Shown here piece after piece: positions 34,057 to 46,456 of a stretch of DNA of 64,000 bases. The notes beneath the pieces are model-generated. The model searched no databases, had not been told where the DNA came from, and saw only the letters and a program-made list of their open reading frames with translations. The position numbers and the translations under genes are program-made. Source of the DNA: Zygnema cylindricum (Eukaryota > Streptophyta > Zygnematophyceae > Zygnematales > Zygnemataceae); the NCBI GenBank assembly GCA_037447655.1, contig JBBHKE010001952.1, forward strand, positions 186,001 through 250,000. Direction: 5' to 3'. How positions within the stretch are numbered: the first letter of the stretch is position 1; every line of letters starts with the position of its first letter.

Positions 34057-34722
34057 TGTTGAGATTTGTGTATTTTCTAGGACAGTATTAGGATAGGAAA
34101 AAGGCAGAGGCAGTCTGCCTCTAACTCCCTTCTCAAAGCCCCCACACTTGTTGTAGTCACTAAAGGTTGGATAGGGAGATAAAGCAATGGCTGCAAGGAC
34201 CGTACAGAAAGTACTGCGGCACTTGTACTTTTCTGTATGGTACAGTGATATAATTCGTTCGTACCTCAATAATAGGGGGCTTAGAGAGGGGTTTAAGGAC
34301 TTACAATATTTTGGTAGGTAACCACCTCTCTCCCAAAGAGCATCAGTATAAATCGGCAGACTTTGCCATTTAATATCAACTCATTTAGTTGACCATTTTC
34401 AGTGATTCTTTTTGCTGCGAACTCAAGGGAGTCTAAGCTACACAAGGGTGTAGTGAGTCTGAGTGTTTGCGTGCCACGGTGGCTGCATTTCTAAGGGAAA
34501 GTCAAAGTGGGGAAAGTTATCCAAAACTCATATTCCAACTTTGCATTCTGTGGTGAAACTGACCACACAAAAAGTCTTATTTCAGAAAGGTGAAGTTGTT
34601 ATGGGGTTTTGATTGTCAATGGGTCAATCATTTGAGTTTATATATACTTGGAGTCGGCACTATCTAGATTAGCTTATTTGGACTTGCGAATTCTGTGTTG
34701 CAATGGAGCCCATAGAATTATC

Positions 34723-35723
34723 GAGACATGCCGTGTTGTTAATCTTATATGTCGAGAACACCTTAGCGATGTAGAAAATGGGGTATATTTTTATCCTCGA
34801 TAAACGTACATAACCGCTTTCCTTATCGACCTTGATATTTGGTAATCGTGGGAGAAAAAACAAAATGGACGAAAGAAAACAAACCCTTGACCGTCCATAT
34901 TGAAAAAATGATATGGACGGCCAAAGTTCGCGGGTCGAAAGTTCATCAACATAGGGGCTCGAGTCCATTGGGTCAAAATCAAGTAAAAGAACGCTTATTC
35001 TTAAAAACACAATTTACCGAAAAAAAAACCTGCGAAAGCTCAATAACTGAAATAGCCCCAGGAAATCAGTGGAATTTTTACACGTGTCATTTTATAAAAG
35101 TAATAAAATACACCGAAATTGTTCGTGAAATTTTTGTGAAACGTTTATTGCCAAAAAAAGAATTAGGTTCGACCAATTTCTGAGTTTCATTATGCTTGTG
35201 TTGACCAAAAATCTATATGAAAAATGATAAAACGTTATTGCAAAACTTGTGATGGAAAAATAATTTGGGTGCAAAAGGGTGTAGAACACCAACAATACAC
35301 TATATAAGCAGATACGACTCGTCCTTTGGGTTTTGGTACACGGTGTGGTTTACTTCCCGCGCTTCCAATCTTTCCCCAAGTCCTTCATTTCCGATTGTGG
35401 GCCCACAATGCCACCTCCTTAGCAGTCTAGTCCCTCAAGGCACGTTTTTAATATACCTCTCTTTTGGGCCTTTCAAGCGAAGTAATCCGATTGAATTGTA
35501 AACAGGGTACGACATAATGTTCTTTATCACCCAAAAGAACAAGTTGCTCATATAGAAGTTACTTCCATAGTCCCTTCGGGGGATATTTGTTTGATTCCTT
35601 CCTATACTTAAACCCCAACACCTTACAATAACAGTTTACTATCGTCACCATGTAAAGTTTCACCACTCTTTTCTCTTTTGTCGGAAGCCACTCGAGGTGC
35701 AAAATATCGATGATAATGTAACT
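34723..35723. other. Spacer, no gene seen
   Basis: No coding or repeat similarity recognised. It may be the original target region of the element G insertion. Confidence 0.35.
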
Positions 35724-35954
35724 TCTAGAAATTGATGGTTCTTTTAGTATTTTCTATGTCTAAAATATAATGTAGAAAAGAAGCCGAGGCAATTTGCCTC
35801 TAACTCCTCTCTTCAACTCCTACAGTTGTTGCTGACACTGAAAATTGGAGAGGAAGCTAAAGCCATGCCTGCCTATGCTATCCAAAGATTTATGGGTAGT
35901 AGATTAGTTTTTATACGGGTAGTAGATTAGTTGAATTACTAAAAGAGTACCAAT

Positions 35955-36045
35955 CGAAACCAGGATTTGATCCTAGTACCTACCTTTCGTCAAACTGGCG
36001 ATAGCCGGTAGCTTTAGCCGTTTAGTTAAGACTAGTGTTAGGTCA
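35955..36045 (-). other. tRNA-like module in the LTR of element G, antisense
   Basis: Minus-strand B-box-like GGATCAAATCC (plus 35963-35973) sits in a T-arm-like hairpin CTAGG-ATCAAAT-CCTGG, with an A-box-like AACTAAACGGCTAAAGC upstream. Confidence 0.55.
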
Positions 36046-36779
36046 TATAGGGTTTGATAAATCTATAAATGTTTCCACGTCGACTAATTCATTTAACGGT
36101 AACTATTTACTGGATACATAGATTCGGTTATATAAAATACGGATTAAGGTACGGAGAAGAAACAAGTACCTCGCACTTGTTTCGATAGCGAAAACGAAAA
36201 CTGCGCATTTATTTATGACATCTAAGATTGAAATCTGCATTTAATTCGACGGCAAGAATGAATGCCGAGATGAAAAGGATTTTGGCGGTTTGTGATCATC
36301 GCCACATCAGATGACATGTGGCACCATGATATTGGATTTTGGCATCTCCAGGGATTACGGAAACAAATTCGGATATGACATGTGTCGACTTTTTGGCCAT
36401 GTCGTACAATGTCCGTACAAAAAGTACACAGGCACCTATACCTTTCTTTACGACACAGTAATATGATTGGTGCTGTACGTCAGTAGATAGAGTTTTATAG
36501 AGAGGTAGGACTTAGAAAATTTGGTAGATAGGACCCTCTCTCCAAGAGAGCTTTTGTACAAAAGGTTAACTTTGACCCTCCATAACTTATTGCTCACGGG
36601 AGCAAATTCAAAGATTTTTTTGATATTGACTCAGGGGAGTCTTGCCTTCATAGGGGTGAAGGTTGTCAGAGTTTTTGTCTGCCAGGGTGGCACTTATTCA
36701 TGCTGAAACACAAAGGGGTCAGGGTTATCCTAAAGGCTTATTTCAAGCTGCTCTTTCTGAGGACCTACAGAGGTCTTAG

Positions 36780-38282
36780 AGTTGCAAGTTATGGGCCCAC
36801 TCTCTAGGATACCCATCTTTAATGGAACTAGCTTCATATACTGGGAAAGTATGATGACATGAGCTCTATGCGAGAAAAGGTTTTGGGGGATAGTGAGTGG
36901 ATGAGTGGGGCTTCCATCAAGTCTTGGCATCCATCCAGTGTTTGGAGGAGGCAAATTCACTAGGAAAGCAGATCCATCTCCAACGGAGGAGACAAAGGAA
37001 GTGGAGTTGGTGGACAAAGGAAAGGAGAAGGAGACAACCACACCAATAGCAACTTGTTCGGCATTCATGTCATCTATTCCGAGGAATGAGGAGAATGATA
37101 CTAATACCTGGGACTTCAACAATATGGCCGCAAAGCACTTCATTCTCCGCCATCTTACTCAAAGGCTTGCATCTCCTCATTTGCAGGTAGAGAGGGCATC
37201 TGATCTTCGGGTGGCTCTCATAGAGATGTACTGAAGTGGTACGATTGAGCAACAACAGTTGGCTGATCAGAAAATTAAGGAGTATGTATACAAAAGGGGG
37301 AAGATGTTGGATTTTTGCAATAAGCTTGCTACACTTTTTATGGAACTAGAGAGTGCTGGAAAAGTATTTAGTGAAAAGGAAAAGGTTAACTATTTACTGA
37401 TGAAGTTATCGGATGAGTTCGAGAACATAGTCAACCGTGTAGAGGACTAGGCAGACTCAAAGTGGATATGGAACTTAGTGGAAGGGATGATTCTCGTTCG
37501 GGAGAATACGATTGAGATCCGAAAAGGAGGAAAGAGTAGGCAAGCGTTGGCAACCGGAACTGATTGGAGGAACAATGATTCCAAGAAATAGGCTGGAAAT
37601 TATCGAGCGGAGGGGAAAAAAAATTAGAGTGAGGAGTTCGGACCAAGGACTCCCAAGGGTTTGTGCCATAAACCAGGGCACTATACGGCTGAATGCACTA
37701 AGTTAACCGATCTGCGGTTAAAAGAGAGGCAGACCCATGGACCCTTGTGTAAAAGAGGAAAGTAAAAAGCCCTTGTGACACAGGTACATGAGGCGGAATC
37801 CGAGGACGAGGACGATGAACTCCCATTAGATGAGGAGTTGTAAGCGAAAAACGAGGTCGAAATTCCACGAAAGCAGAAATGTACTTTCGCTAGATTGAAA
37901 GGTGAAACAGGCTGGATTGTAGACTCAGGTGCATCCATGCACGCGTAAAGATAAAAACCTATTCAATAAGATACGAAAGATTCCCAACGGTTAGATAGAG
38001 TACAAGGATGGGAGGATAGTCACTATTACTCTTGTAGGATCGGTAGATCTAAAAGTGTTAGTAGAAGGAAAGACATCCATAGTTACATTCTCCGATATAT
38101 TGTTTATTCCGAAGCTGAACAAAAACCTCTTTTCTACGTCTGTATTAGATGATAAGGGTTTTGACACTAGCACTTGGAAAGGAGTCTTTGGTGCTAGTTT
38201 TGAGGAGGAAGTTTATTTTACTGCTGAAAAAGGTAGCCAAGGGATGTTTAGGCTGATTTTAAGCAATGAAAAGAAGAAACTT
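36780..38282 (+). pseudogene. Gag and protease region of element G, first part
   Basis: Homologous to element C throughout: QVMGPLSRIPIFNGT, NTWDFNNMAAKHFILRHL, MLDFCNKLATLFMELESAG, then a protease region with DSGAS partly preserved (about 37920). Many stops (for example near 36859, 37232 and 37448) and a damaged zinc knuckle. The start ATG in the LTR is mutated to ACA. Interrupted at 38282 by element F. Confidence 0.8.
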
Positions 38283-38487
38283 TGTTGAAATTTATGTATT
38301 TTCTAGGTCTGTATTGGAAAAATAAATAGAGTGTTGGAAAAAGGTAATTAATAGTTTACTTCTATATTTTAGTTAGAATGTAAAGAGAGAGAAAGAGTGG
38401 ACCAAAGTTAGGCCATGGCTGTTGTGTCATTTAGAAGGAGGCAGAATGAATTAGAAGGTATTTTACTAGTTTTAGCAAAATAGTGCT

Positions 38488-38558
38488 TCAGGTCGGATTT
38501 GAACCGGGGTCTGCAGAATACTATGTAGACCTACGCCTTATCCATTAAGGCACTAACG
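38488..38558 (-). other. tRNA-like module in the 5' LTR of element F, antisense
   Basis: Minus strand: A-box-like TGCCTTAATGG (plus 38542-38552) and a perfect B box GGTTCAAATCC (plus 38495-38505). The D-arm region GCCTTAATGGATAAGGC resembles plant tRNA-Arg. The anticodon loop is enlarged and the acceptor stem does not pair, so it is not a functional tRNA. Confidence 0.7.
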
Positions 38559-38844
38559 AAACGAAACACAAGATATGTTTTGCTCATATTTATCTATTGA
38601 TTTAAAGAACTAATTCGCTGCAGACTAACGAAAACGCGCATTAATCAATTCATGCATGGAAGCGAATCGAAGCCGTATAAATACAACTGAACGGGCGGCC
38701 ACCATAACAGCCGCCACCCACAATAAGCTTTCGGCGGCCTTTGAGGATAGCCTCACGCGGGGAGCCACATTATTTGATATCTGAGAAGATGGGAGGAGGA
38801 ACCATGGCTCCCGATTTGGCAGATGTCACCTTGTAGACCATGTC

Positions 38845-38892
38845 GTACAATGGCCGTACAATAAGTACATCAACCATCGTACCTTCTTGTAC
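38845..38892. promoter_or_regulatory. GTAC cluster in the LTR of element F
   Basis: Five GTAC tetramers lie within about 50 bp, in the same LTR position as in elements A and C. Confidence 0.45.
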
Positions 38893-39789
38893 GATATAGT
38901 GTTCCTATTAGACTAGGGTTTAGTAGTACGTAGTCTTGAGTAGGCAGACCAAGACTTAGTGATATTTTAGGTACCTCTCTCTAAGAGAGCTTGTAACTAT
39001 AAAGGTCATTCTTAATTAGCAATAACTTAATGCTCGACTGAGCAAATTTAATGATTCTTTTTGCCGCGGACTCAGGGGAGTCCAAGCCATACAGAGGTGT
39101 AGTCGTTCAGATTCTTTGCGTGCCAGGGTGACACTTATTTAGTGGGAAAGTCAAAGTGGGGAATATTGTCCAAAACACATATTCAAGCTTTGCATTTTGT
39201 GGTGGAACTGAGCACACAAAAGGTCTTCTCTTCACAAGGGTAAAGGTGTATTGGGGTTCTGATTGTCAAGGGATCATTCATTTGGGTTTATATCAACTTG
39301 TTGTCCGCACTATCTAGATTAGCTTCTTTTGTGTAAAAGGCACAATAACAGTAAGCACCACAATCCACCACGATGCACAGCGAAAAGCTCCAAGGATCTT
39401 CCCGTAGCAACAGCAGGCGCACACAGAAGTAACAGACAAGGTTGCGCTTTCTTACTCAAGAGAGGATTACAATATTCAACGCTCGCTGCGAAGGTCAACT
39501 CAAAGAGTCTGTCTTGTACTACGTCTGTCTCACTATTTAAACTCACTAACTGCTAGTCAACCCAATACTCTACAAATGTACACGTGGACCTTCGCGGTCA
39601 ACCGAGATCTATCCACAATATCATTCCACAACTATACGGTAAAATCTACATTCTGCGGCGTTGCTATACTGCTACGCTGCGTTGCTATACTTCGCTACGT
39701 TATTCTATGAAGTTGCTATGCTGCGATGTTGCGTTGATCTAGAATCGCACCTGCGCTTCTCTGCAACCGCAACTATAGCAGCCGAGTTT

Positions 39790-41408
39790 CTAGCCACTAA
39801 GTTTCCAACCTTGTAACCCTGTTACAGTGCCTCCCACTAAGGATTCAGTGACCCGCTGAACTTTGTTTCCTCGGGGAAATTGTAATTTCCGGAGCATGCC
39901 GTATGTCTCCTCCCGGTACTCCTCGAATTCTTGTCGTAGGTTGTCAAGTTGGTGTGTGAGCTGCTCACATTGAGTCTCCAGCAGCGCAATATGGTGGTCC
40001 GCTGCTGCCAAGCGTCTCTGAGTGATTCGCTCCCGAACCCGGTCCTCCCCTTCCTCCGGTGCCTCCGCTGGTGCCTTGGGTTGCAGCGGAATGGCTGCCG
40101 TCACAGGTTCTTCTGGTGTCGCAGACAAGGCAACTTCGGGTTCCTCGGCTTGCTGTGCCCATTGTGCAACCCCCTCTGTCGGTTCCCATCGCGGTACCTT
40201 CCTTAATTTAAATGACACGTGTTTACTGGCGGCTCGGGCCTGCTGCAGAGCGTTCCTCCGGGCCAGCTTGAGTGCCCGTACCTCGGGTGTAACCTCCGCC
40301 CGAGAGATAATGTCATGCAGATGGACGTCCCACGGATGGTAATGGCGGAGTAACCCGGAACGTGCACCCTGTACCGATAGTGCTCTTCAACTACCTCCAC
40401 AAATGGTAAGGCATGAGGGTTTAATTGTACGTAACCCTTATGGTTGTTCCCCAGGTCTTTCGTCCTCATAAAATTCCAGGCGGGGTGTGACAGCACGTGG
40501 GCGAGGATATAGATAGGGTCCCCAGGTTTTCCTGTGCGCCACGTTGCACGCCACTCCGAAGGGTCCGAATACAGGCGCTTAGTGAAGCTGAAGGTGGGGT
40601 GCGGATGCCGAGTGTCGATAGGAGATGGAAAGAGATAATCGCGGATTTCTTTTTCCTGTTCACTTTCCCCGTCTGTGTCCCCTCTTTCCCTTCCGAGGAG
40701 GAATGCCTCGTCTCCACTAGGGTATTGTGCTTTCGCCTTCTTCTCCGAGCTTTCCGAGGACTGCTTGTCCGCAGTACTCTCCTTGTTAGGGTCCCTCATC
40801 ACCTCCAGATCGGAGGCACGCTCCTCAAGTTGCAGGGGTGTCGGTTCCCGTTCCGGCTCCTCTGCATTCGACATCTCATGGTCTTCCTCATCCTCCTGAT
40901 CCCCTTCATAGAGTGGGTTGTACTCGGGGTCTTGTGAATTTTCTGACCCCTCTCCTCTGCTGGTCTCCGCTAGCCCTGCCTCGCTACTAGCTCTCTCCTC
41001 TGGTTCAAGGATTGCCACCACCTCCCTCCTCTTGTCTGCCTCTACCATGGCCTCTGCCGCCTCTAACAATCTATCCGGGCGAGGTACATCTGCTCGCCCT
41101 ACCCGTACCAGTCTCCTTCTTTTTGGCGGTGGAGAAGACGACGATGTCATGGATGTTGTGGCGTCGGATAATTGTGGTAGTGAGAGAAGGGAGGGTAAGT
41201 TGGCTGAGCAGAGTGAAGCGCTCTCAAAACTGCTTGGACTAGGCTGGGCGCTAGGGCGGATGGCGGCTTTGTTATACAGGGTTGAGGGTTTCACGTTTGG
41301 ACTCTGTGAAGCGTCGCAGTGTGCGAGGGTATCACAGCGTCCAACATTTATAAAACTGCGTTGCTGCGGCGAAACCAAGGGTACGTTGTCACCAATGTGG
41401 TGAAACAC
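39790..41408 (-). pseudogene. Accessory ORF downstream of pol in chromovirus E, unknown function
   Basis: Two overlapping frames (41408-40203 and 40218-39790) join naturally if one base shift near 40335 is allowed, giving roughly 530 codons. I recognise no family. Visible parts: a Ser/Pro-rich N-terminus with a basic PPPKRRRLVRVGR patch (possible nuclear signal), a long acidic disordered segment, a compact middle region (FTKRLYSDPSEWRATWRTG to RYRVHVPGYSAITIRG) and a C-terminal predicted coiled coil (HIALLETQCEQLTHQLDNL). The frame ends 37 bases inside the 3' LTR. It sits where some elements carry env-like or other third ORFs, but I see no signal peptide or membrane segment, so an envelope role is unlikely. 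Confidence 0.55.
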
Positions 41409-41685
41409 AATTGCGGCGTTGCGCTTTTCCTGTCAGCGCAGCGGTGGCGTTGCGTTCCTCTGATGGTACCCTATCCATATTGCGCTGCGGTGGTTGCGCC
41501 GCTGTATTGCCGAAGTGAGGTAACATCGTCGCTGCGTGTTTTCGTCGCGTCCCTAGTATTATTGCGATGGTTGCGTCATTGCGATTCGTCCTTTTACCGC
41601 GGCCGCTGCGATTGCCCCTACGGTGAAGTTAAGTGTCCTCACTCCTCTGAAACCGGCGCAGCAACTCAGGAGAATGCAAATCCTC

Positions 41686-41990
41686 CTAGTTCACCCAAGA
41701 GTCGTCCTCAGCGCCGTAGCCCTTCCAACGCACCAGATACTGGCTGGCGTTGGAATTCCGAGAGCGGCGCGACTGAAGTATCTCCTCCACCTCATACTCG
41801 TCCGAGGTACCGTGAACAAGGGGCAAAAGAGTATTCTGCCGTCGATTAGGAAATATCGAATCAGGGTCTCGAAATGGTTTAAGCAAGGAAACATAGAAGA
41901 CATTGTGGATATGCTATTTCGTCGGAATATCTAACTTATAAGCCACCTCTCCCACATGTGACAGAACCGTGAATAGGCGCGTGAATTTCG
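41686..41990 (-). pseudogene. Integrase C-terminus and chromodomain of E
   Basis: After a frame change and one TAG, the frame encodes the tail (FTRLFTVLSHVGEVAYKLDI) and then a chromodomain: YEVEEILQSRR, QYLVRWKGYGAEDDSW. Chromodomains in chromoviruses guide integration to particular chromatin marks. Confidence 0.85.
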
Positions 41991-41993
41991 GTG

Positions 41994-42965
41994 CTAATTT
42001 CTTAGAAAAGGCACCCGGTAGGAGAGGTTTGCCATATTAAGGCGAACCTTATCACCCACGCTGAAAACAATTTCTTTTTGGTGAGAGTCAGCCTGCAACT
42101 TTTGACGATCCTTTGCTAGTTGGATTGCCTTCACTGCCTTTTCCAGGTTCTCTTGCAACGTTTTGGCAAATTCCCGAGCTGCCAGGGTAAGGCAATCCGC
42201 GACCAATAAGTTTTGTGGAAGGGTGGGTTGTCGTCCGTTGAGGGAGAATGGCGTAGCATTCGTGGACAAGTGCACCGCACTGTTGTACGCCACCTTAATC
42301 GCTGTTAGATGGTTTACCCAATCCGTTTGGTGTACCGAAACATAAGCCCGCAACGCCTCCTCCAAAGTCCGATTCACTCTTTTAGTCTGACCATCCGTTT
42401 GAGGGTGGTAAGCTGTGGACATGGCCTGCTGCGTTCCACACAGCTCGAACAAACTTCTCCAAACGTGACTCACAAATTTACGATCCCGGTCGCTGACGAT
42501 CCTCTTTGGGAGTCCGTGATGGCAGAATATCTCCCGAAAGAATAAGTCTGCCACATCTCTCGCTCTGGCTGTGGTTGTTGTGGGTAAGAAATGGGCCATT
42601 TTTGTTAGGTAATCCACAACGACGAAAATAGAGTCATAACCTTCCTTGGTTAACGGGAGAGCCACGATGAAGTCCATCCAAATCGCTTCCCAAGGAACAG
42701 ATGGTATCGGAAGGGGTTGTAACAGACACTGGTGACCCGATTTTGATTTGTTTCTGTTACACGAGTCACACGTCCGGACATACTCTGCAATGTCTAGAGT
42801 CATGTTTGGCCAATAATACGCTTCAGCGACAAGTGCGGTTGTTTTATCTCGGCCGAAGTGTCCACTGAGCGGTTTATCATGACTTAATTTCAGTATCGAA
42901 TGACGTAGCTCCCGGTTTGTCGGAACGTAAAGTCTTGTTGTTTGACTTGGTTTATATCGCCACAT
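41994..42965 (-). pseudogene. Integrase of chromovirus E
   Basis: The zinc-binding HHCC region (SHDKPLSGHFGRDK to TCDSCNRNK) is followed by the catalytic core WMDFIVALPL, IVSDRDRKF and STAYHPQTDGQTKRVNRTLE. In the last motif the usual QTE is QTK, so the catalytic Glu of the D,D,E triad is Lys and the enzyme would be inactive. Open for 323 codons otherwise. Confidence 0.9.
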
Positions 42966-42995
42966 ATCATTGGCGGTCCGAACTAATACCTTTCT

Positions 42996-43848
42996 TTATA
43001 TCAGTTCTTTTAATGACTCGTCATTGTCGTATGCGGCCTTGATTCTACTTAGCCACTGATCGTCCACTTTCACCGTAGTTGTGAGTGCGCTGAGTTTCGA
43101 ATCTTGCGTTGTGTTCGACGCTGCGGTGTTCTTTTTCACAGAGCTCACGTTTACATCCTGCGATGATTGCGATTGTTCCTCCGCCACTGGAGTAGCTACT
43201 TCGGGTCTTCTCGACAGCGCATCTGCCGGATTCGTCTTGCCCGACTTATATTCAATGACAAGTTCCGGCCAGAAGGTCTGCAAAAACATCATCCATCGCA
43301 CTTGTTTCTTTGAGAACTTCGGCTGTGTTTGTAGGTACTGCAGGGCGTGGTGATCCGTGATAATTGTGATCCGCTTCCCCTAAACGTAACATTTCCAAAA
43401 TTCCAGCGCGTTGATGATCGCAATTGTCTCCTTTTCATGGGTGGCCCAGTTAAGCTCCGCTGCCTTTAGTTTTCGACTGTCGTAGGCAACGGGTTATAGG
43501 CCTTTTCCTTGATCCTGCATAAGGATCGCTCCAATAGTCATATCGCTGGCGTCTGTAATTATCGTCCAAGGTAAGTCTGGGTCGGGAACAACTAACACAA
43601 GGGCGGTAACCAACCGCTCTTTTAGCGTGTTAAAATCTGCCCCTTCCGCCGATTTCCACTCATAGGGCACGTCATCCTTGAGTAATTCCGTGAGTGGTGC
43701 AACGATTTTTGCGAAACCTTTGACAAAACGTCGATAGTAGGAGCATAATCCTAGGAAGCTCTATATTTCATAATATTCACCGGCTGCGCCCACTCTTTCA
43801 CGGTCCTCGTTTTGTTCGGATCTAGTGGGATTCCGTCCCGGCTCACCA
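42996..43848 (-). pseudogene. RT tail and RNase H of chromovirus E
   Basis: The segment reads TITDASDMTIGAILMQDQG-like and TDHHALQYLQTQPKF, typical of Gypsy RNase H, with several stops (for example near 43494 and 43382). It ends at the D insertion (43849); its RT continues at 56035. Confidence 0.8.
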
Positions 43849-44636
43849 TGTTGTTTTTAATAAAGCTTTAGTCCTCTCTATGCCTCAGCTGTGAGGGAGA
43901 GAGAGCTGTTCATGACTTAAGTTATTTTTGGTTGAGTTCGGTTCACTACTTACCAAAATTAGTGTGACAGTGAAGTTGGGAGTTCACGGTTCATTCACAC
44001 TTGGGACACGCGTCGTCACTTGAGAGAAATGCGTGAGTATGTCCTCCGTGGACGTACGGAAATTCGGTAGGACCACGGGAATTCGTGAAGTCAATTCTAC
44101 GGTCCCAAATCCTCTAATCGGACGGTTGACAGCCGACGCCAACAAATACTGACGAGGCGAGACTAGATCACTATTACTTTACGTTGTCTGAACTTCGGTG
44201 TAAATATTTGGTAGAACAGAATTTTGTATGTAGTGAATTAGTTGTTTAGTGTTGAGAATGTGGTTTATGACATACCTCCAGTACACAGGTATACTCACAG
44301 TATTTGTTGTGTTAGAATGTTAGATGTACGGCTGGAATTCCTTCGTACAGCTTAGTGTAGTTTCGGTGTATAGAAGTAGGACTTAGTGAATTTGATTCAT
44401 TAGGAACAAATGATATGAAAACTGTACACTCAGTTTTATGTAATTTCATTTTTGCATATCTCACAGATCTGTGAGCGAAACTCATTGGAATTTTGTGTGT
44501 TTGTTCCTTTGTATGTTATCTCCACTGTGGTAAACTTTCAGGACCATTGGGGCGTTTTTCTGAAAGTTATAGTCTATCAAATTTTTTGTTCAGCCATCAG
44601 TATTTGTGGAAGCTTCCTCTTTTGATTTGTTATACG

Positions 44637-46456
44637 ATGAATACTGCTGCATCTTCTTCATCTTCAGTGCCAGCAGTTGTCTCAGAACAACAGGTCACGG
44701 GCCCGCCTTCACGAATTCTGGTCTTTGATGGACGCGAATATCTGTATTGGGCAGATTTGGTTAATTCTTACTTCAAGCAAGTGAAACTTATTGATGTGTT
44801 AAATGGATCACTTGCAGAATCTGATGCCACCTTTGATCACAAAAATGACCAGGCTTTGCATTAAGTAAAGCTTATGATATCAAAAAAATTGCATATGACA
44901 TATATTAATGTTACAAAGGCATCAGAATTGTGGGATGCATTGAAATCTTCTTATGTTAAAGCTAGTGACCAGCATGAGATTATAACAGCTGGTCAAATCT
45001 ATGAGTATAAGTACACAGGTGGTAGCATGGTGGAATACACTAATCGGTTTCGAATGTTACTGTCAGAAAATGCATGTTCTGGGGGGACTTTCTCCCCTTA
45101 TCATCAGGCCATGATTCTCCTAAAAGGGCTTCCTAATGAATATAAATGAGCCTCAGATGAAATGAAAAAATTGTCTAAACTTTTTTGGAATTTGCAAACA
45201 GCTATAGAGTTTATTTTGTCAGAAGAAGCCACTTAAACAATTTTAGGATTTGGAAAACCAGCTGTAGCATTTACGGCTCAGTTTCAGAGGGAAAGTAGAT
45301 ATCAAGGGAATCAGTTTAATCCTCAGTTTGAGAAATGTGTTTATTGCTATACTGATGGTCACTCCTTCAGAGCTTGTCGTTTGTATATAAAAGTTGTTGA
45401 AACAGGTACCTTTCGGAAAGGATGGAGACACCGCGGACCTCCCATTTCCCAAAAACCTCCGAATAAAACTGTTGCATTTTCAGCGGAGGATACGGAATTG
45501 AAGAAGAAAACAACCGAGGAAACGACACCTGATGTGCTCAGTTTTCCAAAAACTGATGACAAAGAGTTCTTCGCTCTTGCCAAACTCGACATGATGGAAG
45601 GGAAAAAGGACCTCGGATGGATAATGGATTCGGAAGCTCTTCACACATGTGCTGGAACAAGTCTTGGTTTAACGAGATGTCTTCTATTCCTTTACGTCAG
45701 ATCTTTTATGCTTATGGCTATGCCGTTGAATCAAATGCAAAAGGAAACATAGATCTGGATTGTGTGATAGATGGACAGGTTGTTAAGAGAACTTTGTATG
45801 ATGTCTTGTATGTTCCAAAGTTTAAGAAAAATCTGTTTTCTACGTCTGTAGCTGAAAGCAAAGGCTTTGAGGTTCTCCAAAAAAATGGCAAGAAAATAGT
45901 GAGCAAGAATAGAAGAGTAGCTCTAGTAGGAACTAGAGGCCCAAACTTTTTGTACCGCATGGACCTGGCTAATAAAATTGATTTTGCGTACTCCAGTGTC
46001 CTATGTGATAATGTTTTGTGGCATAAAAGACTTGGTCATGTGCATCATGAGAGACTTACTAAGATGATAAAGCATGACATGATAGAGGGAGTCAAGCTTG
46101 GTCAACAAGAGTCTCATGTGTGTGATGGTTGTGCTCTCGGAAAGCTTCACAAGCTTCCCATATCACAAGTTTCTGATCACCGAGCCACAGATGTTCTTGG
46201 TATTATTCACTCTGATGTTTTCGGCCCTTCTAAAGTTCCCTCTCTGGGTGGCAGCCGCTTCTTTGTCACCTTTACAGACGATTACTCCCGGTATAGTCGC
46301 ATATACTTTATGAAGGAGAAGAGAGAAGTCTTCACTCACTTTAAGCACTACAAAATCTGGGCGGAGAAACTTCACGGCAAATATATTCTTGCTTTGCGGA
46401 CGGATAATGGTGGATAGTATGTATCTCATGCCTTTGCTGATTTTTTGAAAGAAAAT
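44637..46456 (+). pseudogene. Gag, protease and integrase start of element D
   Basis: The start ATG at 44637 lies 56 bases inside the 5' LTR, followed by a Ser-rich leader and the primer-site-encoded VTGPPSR. Zinc knuckle CVYCYTDGHSFRAC near 45328-45378. The protease site reads DSEAL instead of DSGAS. The integrase has LWHKRLGH, CDGCALGK, HSDVFGPS and RTDNGG followed by TAG. Stops also at 44862 and 45147. Broken at 46456 by element C. Confidence 0.85.
44693..44707 (+). other. Primer-binding site of element D (variant)
   Basis: GGTCACGGGCCCGCC directly after the LTR differs at three positions from the GGTTATGGGCCCACC of A and C. It again encodes gag residues (V-T-G-P-P). Confidence 0.6.

Larger units (their letters stand above)
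31019..34722 (+). mobile_element. Non-autonomous Copia element I (gag-only)
   Basis: 5' LTR about 31019-32156; internal region 32157-34056; 3' LTR 34057 to about 34722, preceded by AAGGGGAG. The internal part is only 1.9 kb: Gag with a zinc knuckle, a lysine/glutamate-rich segment and an RNase H-like tail, with no protease, integrase or RT. Element F has the same layout, so this is a lineage and not a random deletion. The 3' LTR has lost about 470 bp, including the tRNA-like module. Several stops interrupt the frames. No target duplication was found. Confidence 0.8.

Noticed and set aside
38488-38558. Functional tRNA gene
   Set aside because: A and B boxes are good, but the acceptor stem does not pair and the anticodon loop is too large; the same module recurs in many LTRs.
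40497-41403. Plus-strand frames of 146-176 codons opposite the E accessory ORF
   Set aside because: Shadows of the minus-strand ORF; they lack recognisable features and run against the element's strand.
39790-41408. Envelope gene of chromovirus E
   Set aside because: Position is suggestive, but no signal peptide, transmembrane helix or furin-like site is visible; the product looks nuclear or cytosolic.
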